From positions 1-62,345 of the forward strand of contig JAJYOG010000009.1 in assembly GCA_021785935.1 (NCBI GenBank): DNA of 62,345 nucleotides. The letters are read 5' to 3'. The notes beneath the pieces were generated by a model. That model did not search any database. It saw only the letters and a list, made by a program, of their open reading frames with translations, and was not told where the DNA came from. A program made the position numbers and the translations under genes. The DNA is from Actinomycetes bacterium (GTDB lineage Bacteria; Actinomycetota; Thermoleophilia; BMS3ABIN01). Every line of letters begins with the position of its first letter. Position 1 is the stretch's first letter. Below, piece by piece: positions 43,693 to 53,195 of this stretch.

Positions 43693-45453
43693 TCAGCCGG
43701 CGCGGCGGAGCTCGATATCATCGGAGCCCCCAACCAGCTGCACGAATAATCCGACAAGCTCCGGATCGAACTGGGTGCCCGCTCCCTTGCGCAATTCCTC
43801 GAGCGCCTGCTCGGGGGTGAGCGCACGGCGGTACGGCCGGTCGCTGAGCATGGCCCGGTAGGCATCCGTGATGCCGATGATGCGCGCCATGACCGGTATT
43901 TCTTCTCCCTTGAGCTTTTCGGGATAGCCCTCGCCGTCCCAACGCTCATGGTGATAGAGAATGGCCTGGATCAGATCCTGTAGCTGCTCGGCTTCCTGCA
44001 GCAGACGCTGCCCGATCTCGGGATGCTGCTGAACTAGGGAAAGCTCCTCGGGAGAAAGCTTGTCCTTTTTTCTCAGGATGGAACTGGGAATCCCGACTTT
44101 GCCGATGTCATGAAGCTTGGTGGCGAGAGAAAGGGCGTCCGTCTGCTCCTGATTCATGCCAAGATTTTTGGCTATGGCGATAGCGACGTTCGTCAGTTTG
44201 GCGCTTTCAGCGTCCGTATACTCATCAGTGGCGTCCACGGCCTCGGCCAAAGCGCGAATCGTTTGCAGGCTGGCTCCTTCGAGACGGCTATGCAATTTAT
44301 CGAGATCGCCAGCGCGCAGCTCGGTATCGGACAGATCACGAAAATAAGCGACGCGGTCCCGGCCTTTACGTTTGGCAAATAACAGCGCCGAATCGGCCGC
44401 AGAGATCAGGCTGGCGGCGTCACTGGCACAATCGGGCATGTCGGCGACGCCGAAGCTGCCGCCGACAAATCCTGAAGGAAGATTGACTTCGGCTTCAACG
44501 GCTTTCATCTTGCGGCGCATGTTGTCGGCTATCCCCATTGCAGCCTCAGCAGAACAGTCAGGCAGAACAACTGTAAACTCCTCGCCACCGTAACGGGCCG
44601 AGTAACCCAGTTCCCCGACCTCCTGTCGAATCAGGTTGCCAACCCGCTGAAGAACCTCGTCACCTTTCTGGTGGCCAAATCGATCATTTACTGATTTAAA
44701 AAGATCCAGATCAAGCATGATCAGGGAAAGCGGACGATCGGACCCCCTGGTGCCGTCGACCTCCTGTTGCAGGTGATGCTGAAAATGAGCGTGATTCCTG
44801 AGGCCGGTGAGCATGTCGGTATCAGCCATCTCCCGCGCCTGCTTGTGCAACAGCTCCAATTCCCCGTATTGTTTCTGAAGCTCCAGGTTGGTCTCAGCCA
44901 GCATCTCTTCTTTTTCCCTCAGAGCCCACATCAGGCTATTGAAATTCTCACCAATCTCATTAATTGGGTCGCGCTCGATAGAGGCCTTATAGACTTCACA
45001 TTTTGCACAATCTCCCAGTTTCTGTGCAAACCGCCCCTGCACCTCTCCCCGGCAATAGGTGCCGGCGATCAACCAGCAGCGTACATGATGACGACCATAT
45101 GACGGACAATCCTGCGCCTTGCAGTTTTTTACCTCCCAGCAGGTAGGAATGGCTGGATCCTCGAAACTGACATTCCAGTCCCGTTGAGTGATGGCATCAT
45201 GGGTAAGAGTGGAGAAATTATCCTTGGCCTCGGCAAGCATGTCAGACTGCTGATTAATGCGATCCGCTTCCCGGCCAATGATGTAAGAGGCAACCCCTGC
45301 CAGAACCGGCGCCACGCCTATATGCATAGCCCCGTAATCGGAGCCGAGTTTCATTTCGATGAAATAAGCGAAGACCGCATACGTAAGGCCCGCAGCCGCC
45401 CCGGCAATACAGTAAATGAAAGCCTTCCTGCGCAAAACTGATGATGATTTCAT
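43693..45453 (-). CDS. GGDEF / HD-GYP sensor, cyclic-di-GMP turnover
   Basis: 586 residues from the ATG at 45453 (a TTG at 45471 is possible). Two N-terminal helices (about 10-55), then a Cys-rich two-CW-like sensor segment CWEVKNCKAQDCPSYGRH, CWLIAGTYCRG and CAKCEVY (about 105-160). A GGDEF domain follows with active-site YGGEEFTVVLPD (about 300), and an HD-GYP domain with KLHDIGKVGIP and YHHERWDGEGYPEKLKGEEI (about 470-540). Both catalytic sets look intact, so it could make and degrade c-di-GMP. It lies divergent to the NlpC/P60 gene. Confidence 0.93.
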   Translation of the reverse strand: MKSSSVLRRKAFIYCIAGAAAGLTYAVFAYFIEMKLGSDYGAMHIGVAPVLAGVASYIIGREADRINQQSDMLAEAKDNFSTLTHDAITQRDWNVSFEDPAIPTCWEVKNCKAQDCPSYGRHHVRCWLIAGTYCRGEVQGRFAQKLGDCAKCEVYKASIERDPINEIGENFNSLMWALREKEEMLAETNLELQKQYGELELLHKQAREMADTDMLTGLRNHAHFQHHLQQEVDGTRGSDRPLSLIMLDLDLFKSVNDRFGHQKGDEVLQRVGNLIRQEVGELGYSARYGGEEFTVVLPDCSAEAAMGIADNMRRKMKAVEAEVNLPSGFVGGSFGVADMPDCASDAASLISAADSALLFAKRKGRDRVAYFRDLSDTELRAGDLDKLHSRLEGASLQTIRALAEAVDATDEYTDAESAKLTNVAIAIAKNLGMNQEQTDALSLATKLHDIGKVGIPSSILRKKDKLSPEELSLVQQHPEIGQRLLQEAEQLQDLIQAILYHHERWDGEGYPEKLKGEEIPVMARIIGITDAYRAMLSDRPYRRALTPEQALEELRKGAGTQFDPELVGLFVQLVGGSDDIELRRAG

Positions 45454-45672
45454 GACCGCCCTGTTCCTCAAATCGCCCCAAGTACCTAAAAGTCAGCTGA
45501 AGGTCAGCTATAACTGTGCCATCGGTCCACGCAAGCAAAGCTTTAGTAAAAAAAGTGCGAATTGCAGGTGTTCGGCATTGTGGCTTGAAACATCTTGGTG
45601 GAGACCTCGTAAAAAGGCAGAAATTTAGACAAATCACCGGAAGGGTACGGGGGATGGTTGCAGAATACGAAA

Positions 45673-45732
45673 GGGTATCGCTAAACAGCGAATATCCTGG
45701 CGCGGCATAAGCCGGATAGTCCGGAAGGGACT
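45673..45732 (+). promoter_or_regulatory. Triple-hairpin 5' leader of the NlpC/P60 gene, possible regulatory RNA
   Basis: Three successive stems: 45673-45697 (10 bp GGGTATCGCT / AGCG-ATATCC with an AAAC loop and one bulge), 45703-45714 (CGGC/GCCG, ATAA loop) and 45718-45732 (AGTCC/GGACT). The last stem contains the AAGGGA that is the only visible ribosome binding element before the ATG at 45742, so it could gate translation. I could not match it to the c-di-AMP (ydaO) or c-di-GMP riboswitch consensus. Confidence 0.45.
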
Positions 45733-45741
45733 GACTTCAGG

Positions 45742-46884
45742 ATGAAAATTAATATAACCAGACTATTTCCAGGTCGGCGTCAGCTGGCAATCCTGGCAAC
45801 CGCAGGTGTTTTTACTCTGATATTACTGCTAGCGCTAAGCCTTTCGGCAAGCTTTGCCGCGGCTGAGCCGGACCTGGCCTCCAGTCAGGCCGAGGTTGAC
45901 CGCATCAGCGCCGAGGTTTCTTCCATTAATGTCTCCGCCGAGCAGGCAATCGAACGATATAACCAGGCAAACTCAGAACTGGAGGAAACCCGCCGGCAGA
46001 TCGCAGAAAATGAAAAAGCCCTGGCGGAAGCCAAGGTCAAGCTGACTGACTCCCAGGCACGGCTGGACAAGAGGTTGGAAAATATCTATCGCCAGGGATC
46101 CCTGAGCTTCATGGATGTCATGCTCAGCACCTCATCGTTCAACGAATTTATGTCCCGGTTCGACCTGCTGGGAAAAATCGGCGCCCAGGATAAGTCCGAT
46201 GTCGACGAGGTTATCCAGTACAAGTCAGAAACAGAACAGGCGCAGGCCGACCTTGAACGTACGAAACAGCGGCAGGAAGAGCTGCTCGACACGGTTTCCT
46301 CGGAAAAAAACCAGATTGAGTCTCAGCTGGCAGCGAGGCAGGCGGTACTTTCCGGAGCCCAGGGCGAAGTAGCACAGATTTTGGCACAACAACAGCAGCA
46401 GCAGCAGTTTGCAGGACCGGTTCCGGCAGCGGCACAGAACGGTGGCGCTCAAGCCCCTTCCGATTCTCAACTCTCCCCGGCGCCAGCTCCAGCCCCAGCG
46501 CCGGATCCCGAACCGGATAGCCCCGCCCCGCCCCCGGTTTACGGCAACGCCGCCTCGATCGCTATGCAGTACCTGGGAGTCCCCTACGTCTGGGGAGGAG
46601 CTTCTCCGTCCGGTGGTTTCGACTGCTCGGGCCTGGTCATGTACGTTTATGCCCAAATGGGAATCTATCTGCCCCATTCAGCATCCGCACAATATTATTC
46701 CGGAACCCCGATCAGCTTCTCCGAGCTTGCTCCTGGTGACCTGGTATTCTTCGGACGCCCCATCTATCACGTGGGCATCTACATTGGCGGCGGCAGCATG
46801 ATTCATGCTCCCACGGAAGGCCAGGTAGTCTCCATCACCGGCATCAGCGGCGGCGGTGGCTACTCCGGCGCCTGCCGGCTCTAG
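45742..46884 (+). CDS. Secreted NlpC/P60 peptidoglycan endopeptidase, PcsB/RipA-like
   Basis: 380 residues. Signal peptide or anchor at 14-40 (ILATAGVFTLILLLALSLSA), two coiled-coil segments (about 45-110 and 145-215), a Gln run then a Pro/Ala-rich linker with PAPAPAPAPDPEPDSPAPPP, and a C-terminal NlpC/P60 domain (270-380). Catalytic Cys is in GGFDCSGLVMYVYAQMG and His in YHVGIYIGGG. It likely splits cell-wall peptides during division or separation, with the coiled coil controlling access, as in PcsB and RipA. Monocistronic with a long structured leader. Confidence 0.92.
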   Translation: MKINITRLFPGRRQLAILATAGVFTLILLLALSLSASFAAAEPDLASSQAEVDRISAEVSSINVSAEQAIERYNQANSELEETRRQIAENEKALAEAKVKLTDSQARLDKRLENIYRQGSLSFMDVMLSTSSFNEFMSRFDLLGKIGAQDKSDVDEVIQYKSETEQAQADLERTKQRQEELLDTVSSEKNQIESQLAARQAVLSGAQGEVAQILAQQQQQQQFAGPVPAAAQNGGAQAPSDSQLSPAPAPAPAPDPEPDSPAPPPVYGNAASIAMQYLGVPYVWGGASPSGGFDCSGLVMYVYAQMGIYLPHSASAQYYSGTPISFSELAPGDLVFFGRPIYHVGIYIGGGSMIHAPTEGQVVSITGISGGGGYSGACRL

Positions 46885-46971
46885 CTTCCCTCTCCAGCCT
46901 TCTCCTGATAACATTTGGCCTTGTCCGCCATTTCTGGCGAATGTACGCCTTCAATAAGTTTGAGGAGAAAA

Positions 46972-48279
46972 TTGTCAGCGGCTGAATCGGGCGCAAACAA
47001 AATATTCATCGGTCTGCTTGGCTACGGCACCGTCGGCTCCAACGTCTACAACCTCATCCAGGATCAGGCTGTTGAGATCGCCCAGGCAACGGGGGCCACT
47101 ATAGTCATCAAGAAGATCCTCGTGCGCGATATCACCGTGCCCAGGCAGGATGCGCCGGCCGGCCTTTTCACCGACAACTTCGGCGACATTCTCGACGACG
47201 CTGACATCACTGTAGTGGTTGAGCTGATCGGTGGTATCGAACCTGCCTTTGATTACATCACCAGCGCCCTCGAAAAAGGAAAGGCTGTTGTCACTGCCAA
47301 CAAACAGCTATTGTCGCAACAGGGTTTTTACCTCTTCCGGCTCGCCCGGGAAAAAGAAACGCAGATCCGTTTCGAAGCCAGCGTCGCCGGCGCCATTCCA
47401 GTTATCAGAGTATTACGGGAATCAATGGTCGCCGCCGATCTCACTAGCGTTTACGGTATCGTCAACGGCACCACCAATTATATCCTCACAGAAATGCGCC
47501 GTACCGGCGCCAAGTATCAGGATGCCCTGGCCAATGCCCAGGAATGGGGCTATGCCGAAGCTGACCCAACCGAGGATATCAACGGCAATGACGCCGCCGC
47601 CAAAATGGCGATCCTGGCTTCGATGGCCTTCCATACCGCGGTGGTGCTGGACGACGTGGCCTGCATTGGTATCGAACACATCAGCGCGCTGGATATCTCC
47701 TATGCACGCAATCTCGACCTCACAATCAAGCTATTGGGAGTCGCCAAACTCTACGACAACAAGATCAACGTCCGCGTCTATCCGGCGTTGCTTAAAAAAG
47801 ACCATCCGCTGGCGAGTGTCAGCGGCGCCTACAACGCCGTGTTCCTCAAAGGTAATTCCATAGACGAAATTATGCTTTCCGGCCCTGGCGCCGGCGGCAT
47901 GGAGACAGCTTCCGCTGTAGTGAGCGACATTGTATCCATCATCGCCCGGGGAACGCCCGGCGTGCTGGAAGATATCGCCGCCTGGCGAGAACTCGAATTC
48001 TTCCCAGATGATGAGGTGGTCTCCAAGTTCTACCTCCGGCTCGAAGTTGAAGACGAACCGGGTGTGCTTGCCACAATCGCCCAGGTTTTCGGCGACCATG
48101 ATGTCAGTGTGGAAAGCGTCATTCAACAGGGCCGAGGCGCCCATGCGGAATTGGTCATGGTTTTCCATCCGGTCAAGGAAGCAAGCTTCAGGGAAGCCCT
48201 CGAGAAAATCGGCGAGCTGCCAGTCGTCAAATCGATCCCCAGACCGATCCGGGTCGAAGGAGACGGATATGAACAATAA
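46972..48279 (+). CDS. hom: Homoserine dehydrogenase
   Basis: 435 residues from the TTG at 46972, chosen for GAGGAG just upstream; the frame is open to 46915 without a site. NAD-binding start [20 protein letters not shown], the VTANKQLL segment, catalytic region [18 protein letters not shown] and [34 protein letters not shown], and a C-terminal ACT domain ([20 protein letters not shown]) for threonine feedback. It reduces aspartate semialdehyde to homoserine. Confidence 0.96.
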   Translation: MSAAESGANKIFIGLLGYGTVGSNVYNLIQDQAVEIAQATGATIVIKKILVRDITVPRQDAPAGLFTDNFGDILDDADITVVVELIGGIEPAFDYITSALEKGKAVVTANKQLLSQQGFYLFRLAREKETQIRFEASVAGAIPVIRVLRESMVAADLTSVYGIVNGTTNYILTEMRRTGAKYQDALANAQEWGYAEADPTEDINGNDAAAKMAILASMAFHTAVVLDDVACIGIEHISALDISYARNLDLTIKLLGVAKLYDNKINVRVYPALLKKDHPLASVSGAYNAVFLKGNSIDEIMLSGPGAGGMETASAVVSDIVSIIARGTPGVLEDIAAWRELEFFPDDEVVSKFYLRLEVEDEPGVLATIAQVFGDHDVSVESVIQQGRGAHAELVMVFHPVKEASFREALEKIGELPVVKSIPRPIRVEGDGYEQ

Positions 48280-49333
48280 AGGCCCCAGGGATCAATATCT
48301 GATCGAGCGGTATCGCCGCTTTCTTCCGGTTAGCGACGACACACCGGTAATCAGCCTGGCTGAAGGCTCGACGCCTCTCCTTCCGGCTCCCAGGCTGGGC
48401 GAACAGCTGGGTCTTGAACTATATTTCAAGCTTGAGGGATTAAACCCGACAGGCAGCTTCAAGGACCGCGGCATGACGCTGGCGGTCTCCAAGGGAATCG
48501 AGGAGGGCGCCGGCGCTGTCATCTGCGCCTCCACCGGCAACACCTCAGCCTCCGCCGCCGCCTATGCAGGCCGGGCGGGGATCCGTTGCATCGTCATTAT
48601 CCCCGAAGGCAAGATCACGGCCGGTAAGCTGGCTCAGGCGATTACGCACGGCGCCGAAGTACTGTCAGTTGCCGGCAATTTCGACCAGGCCTTGAATATC
48701 GTCCGGGCCATCGTCGACAAATATCCGGTTCAACTGGTCAATTCGATCAATCCTTACCGCCTCGAAGGCCAAAAAACAGGCGCCTTCGAAATCGTCGACT
48801 CGCTCGGCAAAGCCCCCGACTATCTTTCGATCCCGGTGGGCAACGCTGGCAACATAAATGCCTACTGGAAAGGCTTTAACGAGTACAGGGAGGCCGGACT
48901 GCTTGATAGTCTTCCTCATATGATAGGTTTCCAGGCGGCAGGCGCGGCGCCGCTCGTGCTCGGCCACCCGGTCGATAACCCCGAGACGATCGCAACGGCT
49001 ATCCGCATAGGTAACCCCGCGCGCGGCGACCAGGCGCTGGATGCGGCAGCCGCGTCCGGAGGCCTGATTGAAGCCGTCACCGACGATGAAATAATCGCCG
49101 CCTATCAACTGGTTGCTTCCAGCGAAGGCACTTTCTGTGAACCGGCCTCCGCCGCCAGTCTCGCCGGCGTGATCAAGAAACAGTCCGAAGGCTACTTCGA
49201 GGAGGGTGATATGGTTGTTTGTGTCCTTACCGGACACGGCCTCAAAGACCCCGACACCGCAATCAGCAAAGGCCGGGAGGTCACTCATGTCGCCGCCGAC
49301 CTCGACGAGGTTGTCAAAATCCTCGCCCTTTAG
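48269..49333 (+). CDS. thrC: Threonine synthase
   Basis: 354 residues from the ATG at 48269, overlapping hom by 11 bases. Fold-type II PLP enzyme: [23 protein letters not shown] lysine in [40 protein letters not shown] and [19 protein letters not shown]. It converts O-phosphohomoserine to threonine. Length matches the actinobacterial/Bacillus-type short enzyme. Its substrate needs a homoserine kinase, which no GHMP-family gene in the cluster supplies; see the next gene. Confidence 0.96.
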   Translation: MNNKGPRDQYLIERYRRFLPVSDDTPVISLAEGSTPLLPAPRLGEQLGLELYFKLEGLNPTGSFKDRGMTLAVSKGIEEGAGAVICASTGNTSASAAAYAGRAGIRCIVIIPEGKITAGKLAQAITHGAEVLSVAGNFDQALNIVRAIVDKYPVQLVNSINPYRLEGQKTGAFEIVDSLGKAPDYLSIPVGNAGNINAYWKGFNEYREAGLLDSLPHMIGFQAAGAAPLVLGHPVDNPETIATAIRIGNPARGDQALDAAAASGGLIEAVTDDEIIAAYQLVASSEGTFCEPASAASLAGVIKKQSEGYFEEGDMVVCVLTGHGLKDPDTAISKGREVTHVAADLDEVVKILAL

Positions 49334-49342
49334 GGAACGGCT

Positions 49343-50530
49343 ATGAAGTATCTGGTACTCATCCCCGACGGAGCCGCCGACGATCCCAGGCCTGAACTCA
49401 ACGGCCTGACTCCGCTCCAGGCCGCTTCGACCCCTAATTTCGACCGCCTGGCCCGCACCGGCACTGTTGGCCTCACCCGCACAATACCGGACGGTTTCGC
49501 ACCCGGTAGCGACGTGGCCAATCTCTGTGTCCTGGGTTATGACCCCCATCTTTATTACACCGGCCGGGCGCCACTGGAAGCCGCCAGCCTTGGTATCGAA
49601 TTGAACGGAGACGACGTCGCCTTTCGCTGCAACCTTGTCTGCGTCGAAGACGGGATCATGCGGGATTTCTCTTCCGGGCACATTGATACCGAAACGGCGA
49701 CTGAGTTCATCGCTTTTCTGCAGAAAAATTTGGGATCGGATGATGCTTCCTTTTTCCCAGGGCTTAGCTACCGCCACATCATGGTTTCCAAAGGTAGGTC
49801 TTTGAGGGCCTCCTGCACGCCGCCACATGACATCACCGGTAAACCGATAGGGCCGCATCTGCCTCAGGGAGAGGGAAGTGAGTGGCTTCGGGAACTTATG
49901 GAAACATCTGCGCGACTCTTGATTGACCATCCGCTCAATCTCAAACGAGCCAGAGAGGGCAAGGTTCCCGCCAATATGATCTGGCTCTGGGGCCAGGGGA
50001 CTGCCCCGTCAATGCCTTCCTTTACCGAACGCTTCGGTCTTAATGGCTCCGTCATTTCAGCAGTGGACCTGGTTAAAGGACTGGGCAAATACGCCGGCCT
50101 TGAGATCGTTGACGTGCCGGGAGCCACCGGCTGGCTGGATACCGATTATGCCGCCAAAGCCCGTTTTGCCCTGGATCAGCTGAAAGAAAAAGATTTCGTT
50201 TACGTTCATGTCGAGGCCCCTGACGAGGCCTCCCATGCTGGTGAGTCAGCGGCGAAAGTCGAGGCTATCGAGCGGTTCGATTCCCTGCTACTCGGGACAC
50301 TTTTGAATGGGTTGGCCGAGTTGCCGCAATACCGTCTTTTGATCCTGCCCGATCACGCCACGCCGCTTGCCATCAAGACCCACAACTCTGAACCGGTACC
50401 CTTCCTCTATTATCAACCGGGAGGGACAGATGAAGCCGATCAGGCCTTCGATGAAGTGTCGGCGGCGGCCACAACTATCAGATTCGATCGCGGCTGGGAA
50501 TTGATGGAGTGGTTCTTGCGTAAAAATTGA
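49343..50530 (+). CDS. ApgM-family phosphoglycerate mutase-like protein, probable homoserine kinase
   Basis: 395 residues of the alkaline-phosphatase-superfamily ApgM group (COG3635): MKYLVLIPDGAADDPRPELN (metal Asp), GYDPHLYYTGRAPLEAASLG, FRCNLVCVEDGIMRDFSSGH, VHVEAPDEASHAGESAAKVE and LPDHATPLAIKTHNSEPVPF. The family includes archaeal cofactor-independent phosphoglycerate mutase and a branch annotated as proposed homoserine kinase (TIGR02535) that sits beside hom and thrC. The position 9 bases after thrC strongly suggests the latter, though not proven here. Confidence 0.88.
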   Translation: MKYLVLIPDGAADDPRPELNGLTPLQAASTPNFDRLARTGTVGLTRTIPDGFAPGSDVANLCVLGYDPHLYYTGRAPLEAASLGIELNGDDVAFRCNLVCVEDGIMRDFSSGHIDTETATEFIAFLQKNLGSDDASFFPGLSYRHIMVSKGRSLRASCTPPHDITGKPIGPHLPQGEGSEWLRELMETSARLLIDHPLNLKRAREGKVPANMIWLWGQGTAPSMPSFTERFGLNGSVISAVDLVKGLGKYAGLEIVDVPGATGWLDTDYAAKARFALDQLKEKDFVYVHVEAPDEASHAGESAAKVEAIERFDSLLLGTLLNGLAELPQYRLLILPDHATPLAIKTHNSEPVPFLYYQPGGTDEADQAFDEVSAAATTIRFDRGWELMEWFLRKN

Positions 50531-50565
50531 CAGAGTTGTTCCTGCATAAAAATCGTGGAAAATAG

Positions 50566-50601
50566 CGGCGGGGACTTAAGCCCTAGTTTAAGTCCCCGCC
50601 G
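50566..50601 (+). terminator. Perfect hairpin after the threonine operon
   Basis: A 14-bp perfect stem CGGCGGGGACTTAA and complement around an eight-base loop. No T run follows (GAGCCTCCCC), so it is either a factor-assisted 3' end or a bidirectional element shared with the convergent sensor gene. It is also long enough to be a repeat palindrome. Confidence 0.6.
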
Positions 50602-50752
50602 AGCCTCCCCACATGCGGCGACGCCCTGCTGAACAGGAAAAAGATCCCGTTCACGTGCCGCAGTTGTGAGCTATATAGGTATAGTGGAATACTTTCTATC
50701 TGTTACCCATTTTCCCTGCAATGTTAACTTTGGTGTAACAGGCTTGTGGAAT

Positions 50753-53101
50753 TTACGCTGAACGGAGTCTCTTTCCCTCAGGCCCGCCCTTGCGTATCTC
50801 TTGGATGGTGTGGCGAAGATTGAGGTTATAAACCGCCGTGCCGATACGGGCCGCCAACCTCGTAGCCAGTTCTTTTTCTCTTTCGATTGTTCCGCCCGGC
50901 AACTCACCATTGCCCGGCATCATGACCAGCACTCCCAAGGTTGCTCCCACTGCCCGCACCTGAACGCAGATGCTGGGATCATCCGCACTGTTGTGCCGGC
51001 ATTTCATCCCGGCCTCCGGGCCTGAAAATACGTGGACGCGGCCCAATCGGAGCGACCAGCAGTCCGCCGGCGCAAACTCCTGTTCAAAAAGCCCATTCTC
51101 CCCCCATGAAACCGCTAAATGAAAACGTCCGTCGGCATCGTTGAGAATGTATAGAGCCCCCGGCCTGTCACCTGACAACTCGCCGGCAAATCGTGCCAGG
51201 ACAGAATAGGCTTCATCTAATTCAAAGCAACTCTGCAATAACTCGTCCATCCGGTTAAGGATGACCGCTTCATCACTCGCCTTTTCCAACTGCATGGTTA
51301 CGGCCTCGAGTTGTTTGACAGTTTCCTCAAGCGCCTCCGTCTTTACCAAGGCCTCATCCTCCAGCTGATCCTTGACTTCCAGTAACCTCTCTTCGCCGCG
51401 CTTGCGCGCAGTAATATCCAGCCACATTCCCACAATATAGTCCTCTTCACCATTGGGAGTCCGCACCAGGCGCAAAATATCCAGAAACCACTTGTAAGAG
51501 CCATCCGAACTGCGCCAGCGATATTCATATTCATGCAAACCTCGCTGGAATACCTTCGGCAACTCTTCAAAAGCGCGAGGCGCATCATCCGGATGGATGT
51601 GATCCACCCAGAATGAAGAATCGCTGGTTAGCTCCTCTGGTTTATAGCCGGTAAAGGTCGTCACATTTTTGCTCACATAGGTGATGCCGTAATCCTCTGC
51701 CGCCTTGCCGGTGTAGAAGATAATAGGCAGCGATTTCAGAAGTAGTGAAATCTGCTCACCAGTTCTCCTCAGGGTGACTGCCTGCTCGTCACGTTCGCCG
51801 CGCGTGCGCAGGGCGATAATCCCGTAAGACAGATCGCCGGCCAGCTCGCTAAGGAGCTTGACCTCTTCTTCGTCGAATGCGTCCGGCTCAGCTGCATAGA
51901 TATTGAGAGCACCAAAGGTCTCGCCAGCACCTGACAACGGCAGCGATACCATCGAAGCAAAACCGCGCCTGGTGGCCTCTCCCCTCCATGGCGCGTAGGC
52001 TTCGTCGACCAGAACATCCCGGATCACACTCGGCGCTCCCGAGCGGATTGCCATTCCGACAGGACCGCCTCCGAGGTTACTCATCTCGCTCCAGGAGACC
52101 TGGACCGATTCAAGGTAGCCGTTCTCATAACCGGCCGATGCAACCGGACGCACAATTTTTTCCCCTTCCCGGTCCGCGAAACCAACCCAGGCAAAACGGT
52201 AACCGCCTACATCCACTACCGCGTTGCAAATCTTGCGCAATAATTCAGGTTCCTCCTTGGCCCGGGTAAGAGCCTGGTTAGCGGCCATTGTCGTCCGCAG
52301 TGCCCGGTTGACGGCCTGCAGGCGCTCCTCGGCCAGTTTCTTCTCGTCCAGCTCCAGCTTCAGACGCTGGTTTACATTATTTAATTCCTCTGTCCGCTTG
52401 GCGACCTTGACCTCGAGGCCATCCTTGCTCTCCTTGAGTTCCTCTTCCACCTGTTTGCGCTCGGTAATGTCACGCGATATGCCCAGCACATTGTCAAACC
52501 TTCCATTTTCCTCGAGAATGGGCACCAGGGATGTTCCCAGCCAGGACTCTCCGCCTCCCAGCATTACTTTGTTCTCAACATATACAGGCTCGCCGTTGAG
52601 GAAAACCTGCTTAAGCTCGTGGTCGCGCCACCGCGCCATTTCAACGGGAAAAACCCGGTCCATGTGCACGCCTGTAGAAATATCGGGGCGTTTTCCCAAC
52701 CTGCTGGCGGAGTAACTGTTCAGATACTGTATCAACCCCCGCCGGTCAACAATGAAAATGAAATCCTGGGCGGCCTCGGCCAGCGTCCGGTATCTCTCTT
52801 CGCTGCCCCGTAATGCCTGCTCGATCTGTATCCGCTCCGCGATTTCTGTCTCGAGGTCCCGGAGGCGTCGCATGGCAAAAACGCTTAGCGCGGCAGCCAG
52901 AATGGCGAGGGCAACGATGACTTCATCATATTGGAAAGGGCTGTCCTTGAACTCAACTGATGCAGCTTCGAATGAGCTGTGAATGTCCAGGACCGAGGTG
53001 AGGACAAAAGTGGCTGCGAAGGCTAGGAAGACAAAAACAAGATCGCGCACAACCCGCATGTTTTTTTGCCAAGCACGCTTCGATACTTCAGGTTCGTTCA
53101 T
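50753..53101 (-). CDS. Membrane PAS/GAF multi-sensor protein without output domain
   Basis: 782 residues from the ATG at 53101 (GGGAG 6 bases upstream). Two helices (about 20-75), a coiled linker, PAS 1 (about 100-215, ending ILEENGRFDNVLGISRDITE), coiled coil, GAF 1 (about 285-430), PAS 2 with PAC (about 450-570), coiled coil and GAF 2 (about 620-755). The last segment, AARIGTAVYNLNLRHTIQEI, resembles the helix that normally leads into a GGDEF domain, but the protein ends 20 residues later. No histidine kinase, GGDEF or EAL follows, so output is unknown or lost. It is convergent with apgM. Confidence 0.85.
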   Translation of the reverse strand: MNEPEVSKRAWQKNMRVVRDLVFVFLAFAATFVLTSVLDIHSSFEAASVEFKDSPFQYDEVIVALAILAAALSVFAMRRLRDLETEIAERIQIEQALRGSEERYRTLAEAAQDFIFIVDRRGLIQYLNSYSASRLGKRPDISTGVHMDRVFPVEMARWRDHELKQVFLNGEPVYVENKVMLGGGESWLGTSLVPILEENGRFDNVLGISRDITERKQVEEELKESKDGLEVKVAKRTEELNNVNQRLKLELDEKKLAEERLQAVNRALRTTMAANQALTRAKEEPELLRKICNAVVDVGGYRFAWVGFADREGEKIVRPVASAGYENGYLESVQVSWSEMSNLGGGPVGMAIRSGAPSVIRDVLVDEAYAPWRGEATRRGFASMVSLPLSGAGETFGALNIYAAEPDAFDEEEVKLLSELAGDLSYGIIALRTRGERDEQAVTLRRTGEQISLLLKSLPIIFYTGKAAEDYGITYVSKNVTTFTGYKPEELTSDSSFWVDHIHPDDAPRAFEELPKVFQRGLHEYEYRWRSSDGSYKWFLDILRLVRTPNGEEDYIVGMWLDITARKRGEERLLEVKDQLEDEALVKTEALEETVKQLEAVTMQLEKASDEAVILNRMDELLQSCFELDEAYSVLARFAGELSGDRPGALYILNDADGRFHLAVSWGENGLFEQEFAPADCWSLRLGRVHVFSGPEAGMKCRHNSADDPSICVQVRAVGATLGVLVMMPGNGELPGGTIEREKELATRLAARIGTAVYNLNLRHTIQEIRKGGPEGKRLRSA

Positions 53102-53195
53102 TCTGGCTCCCAGCTTCAAACCGGCTGCTCACCCGCGGCAAGCATTCTGACCTGACTTCTTTCACAAGTACTTTCGGCCTTGAAACGGCCGAAGC

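Noticed and set aside
45485-45741. Possible c-di-GMP-I riboswitch (ACGCAAGCAAAGC near 45524)
   Set aside because: Only a partial resemblance to one conserved loop; the paired P2/P3 architecture and second motif are missing.
48665-49930. Open frame of 421 codons on the minus strand
   Set aside because: It is antisense to thrC and apgM, both clearly coding by motif; the frame lacks recognisable domains and is a codon-bias shadow.
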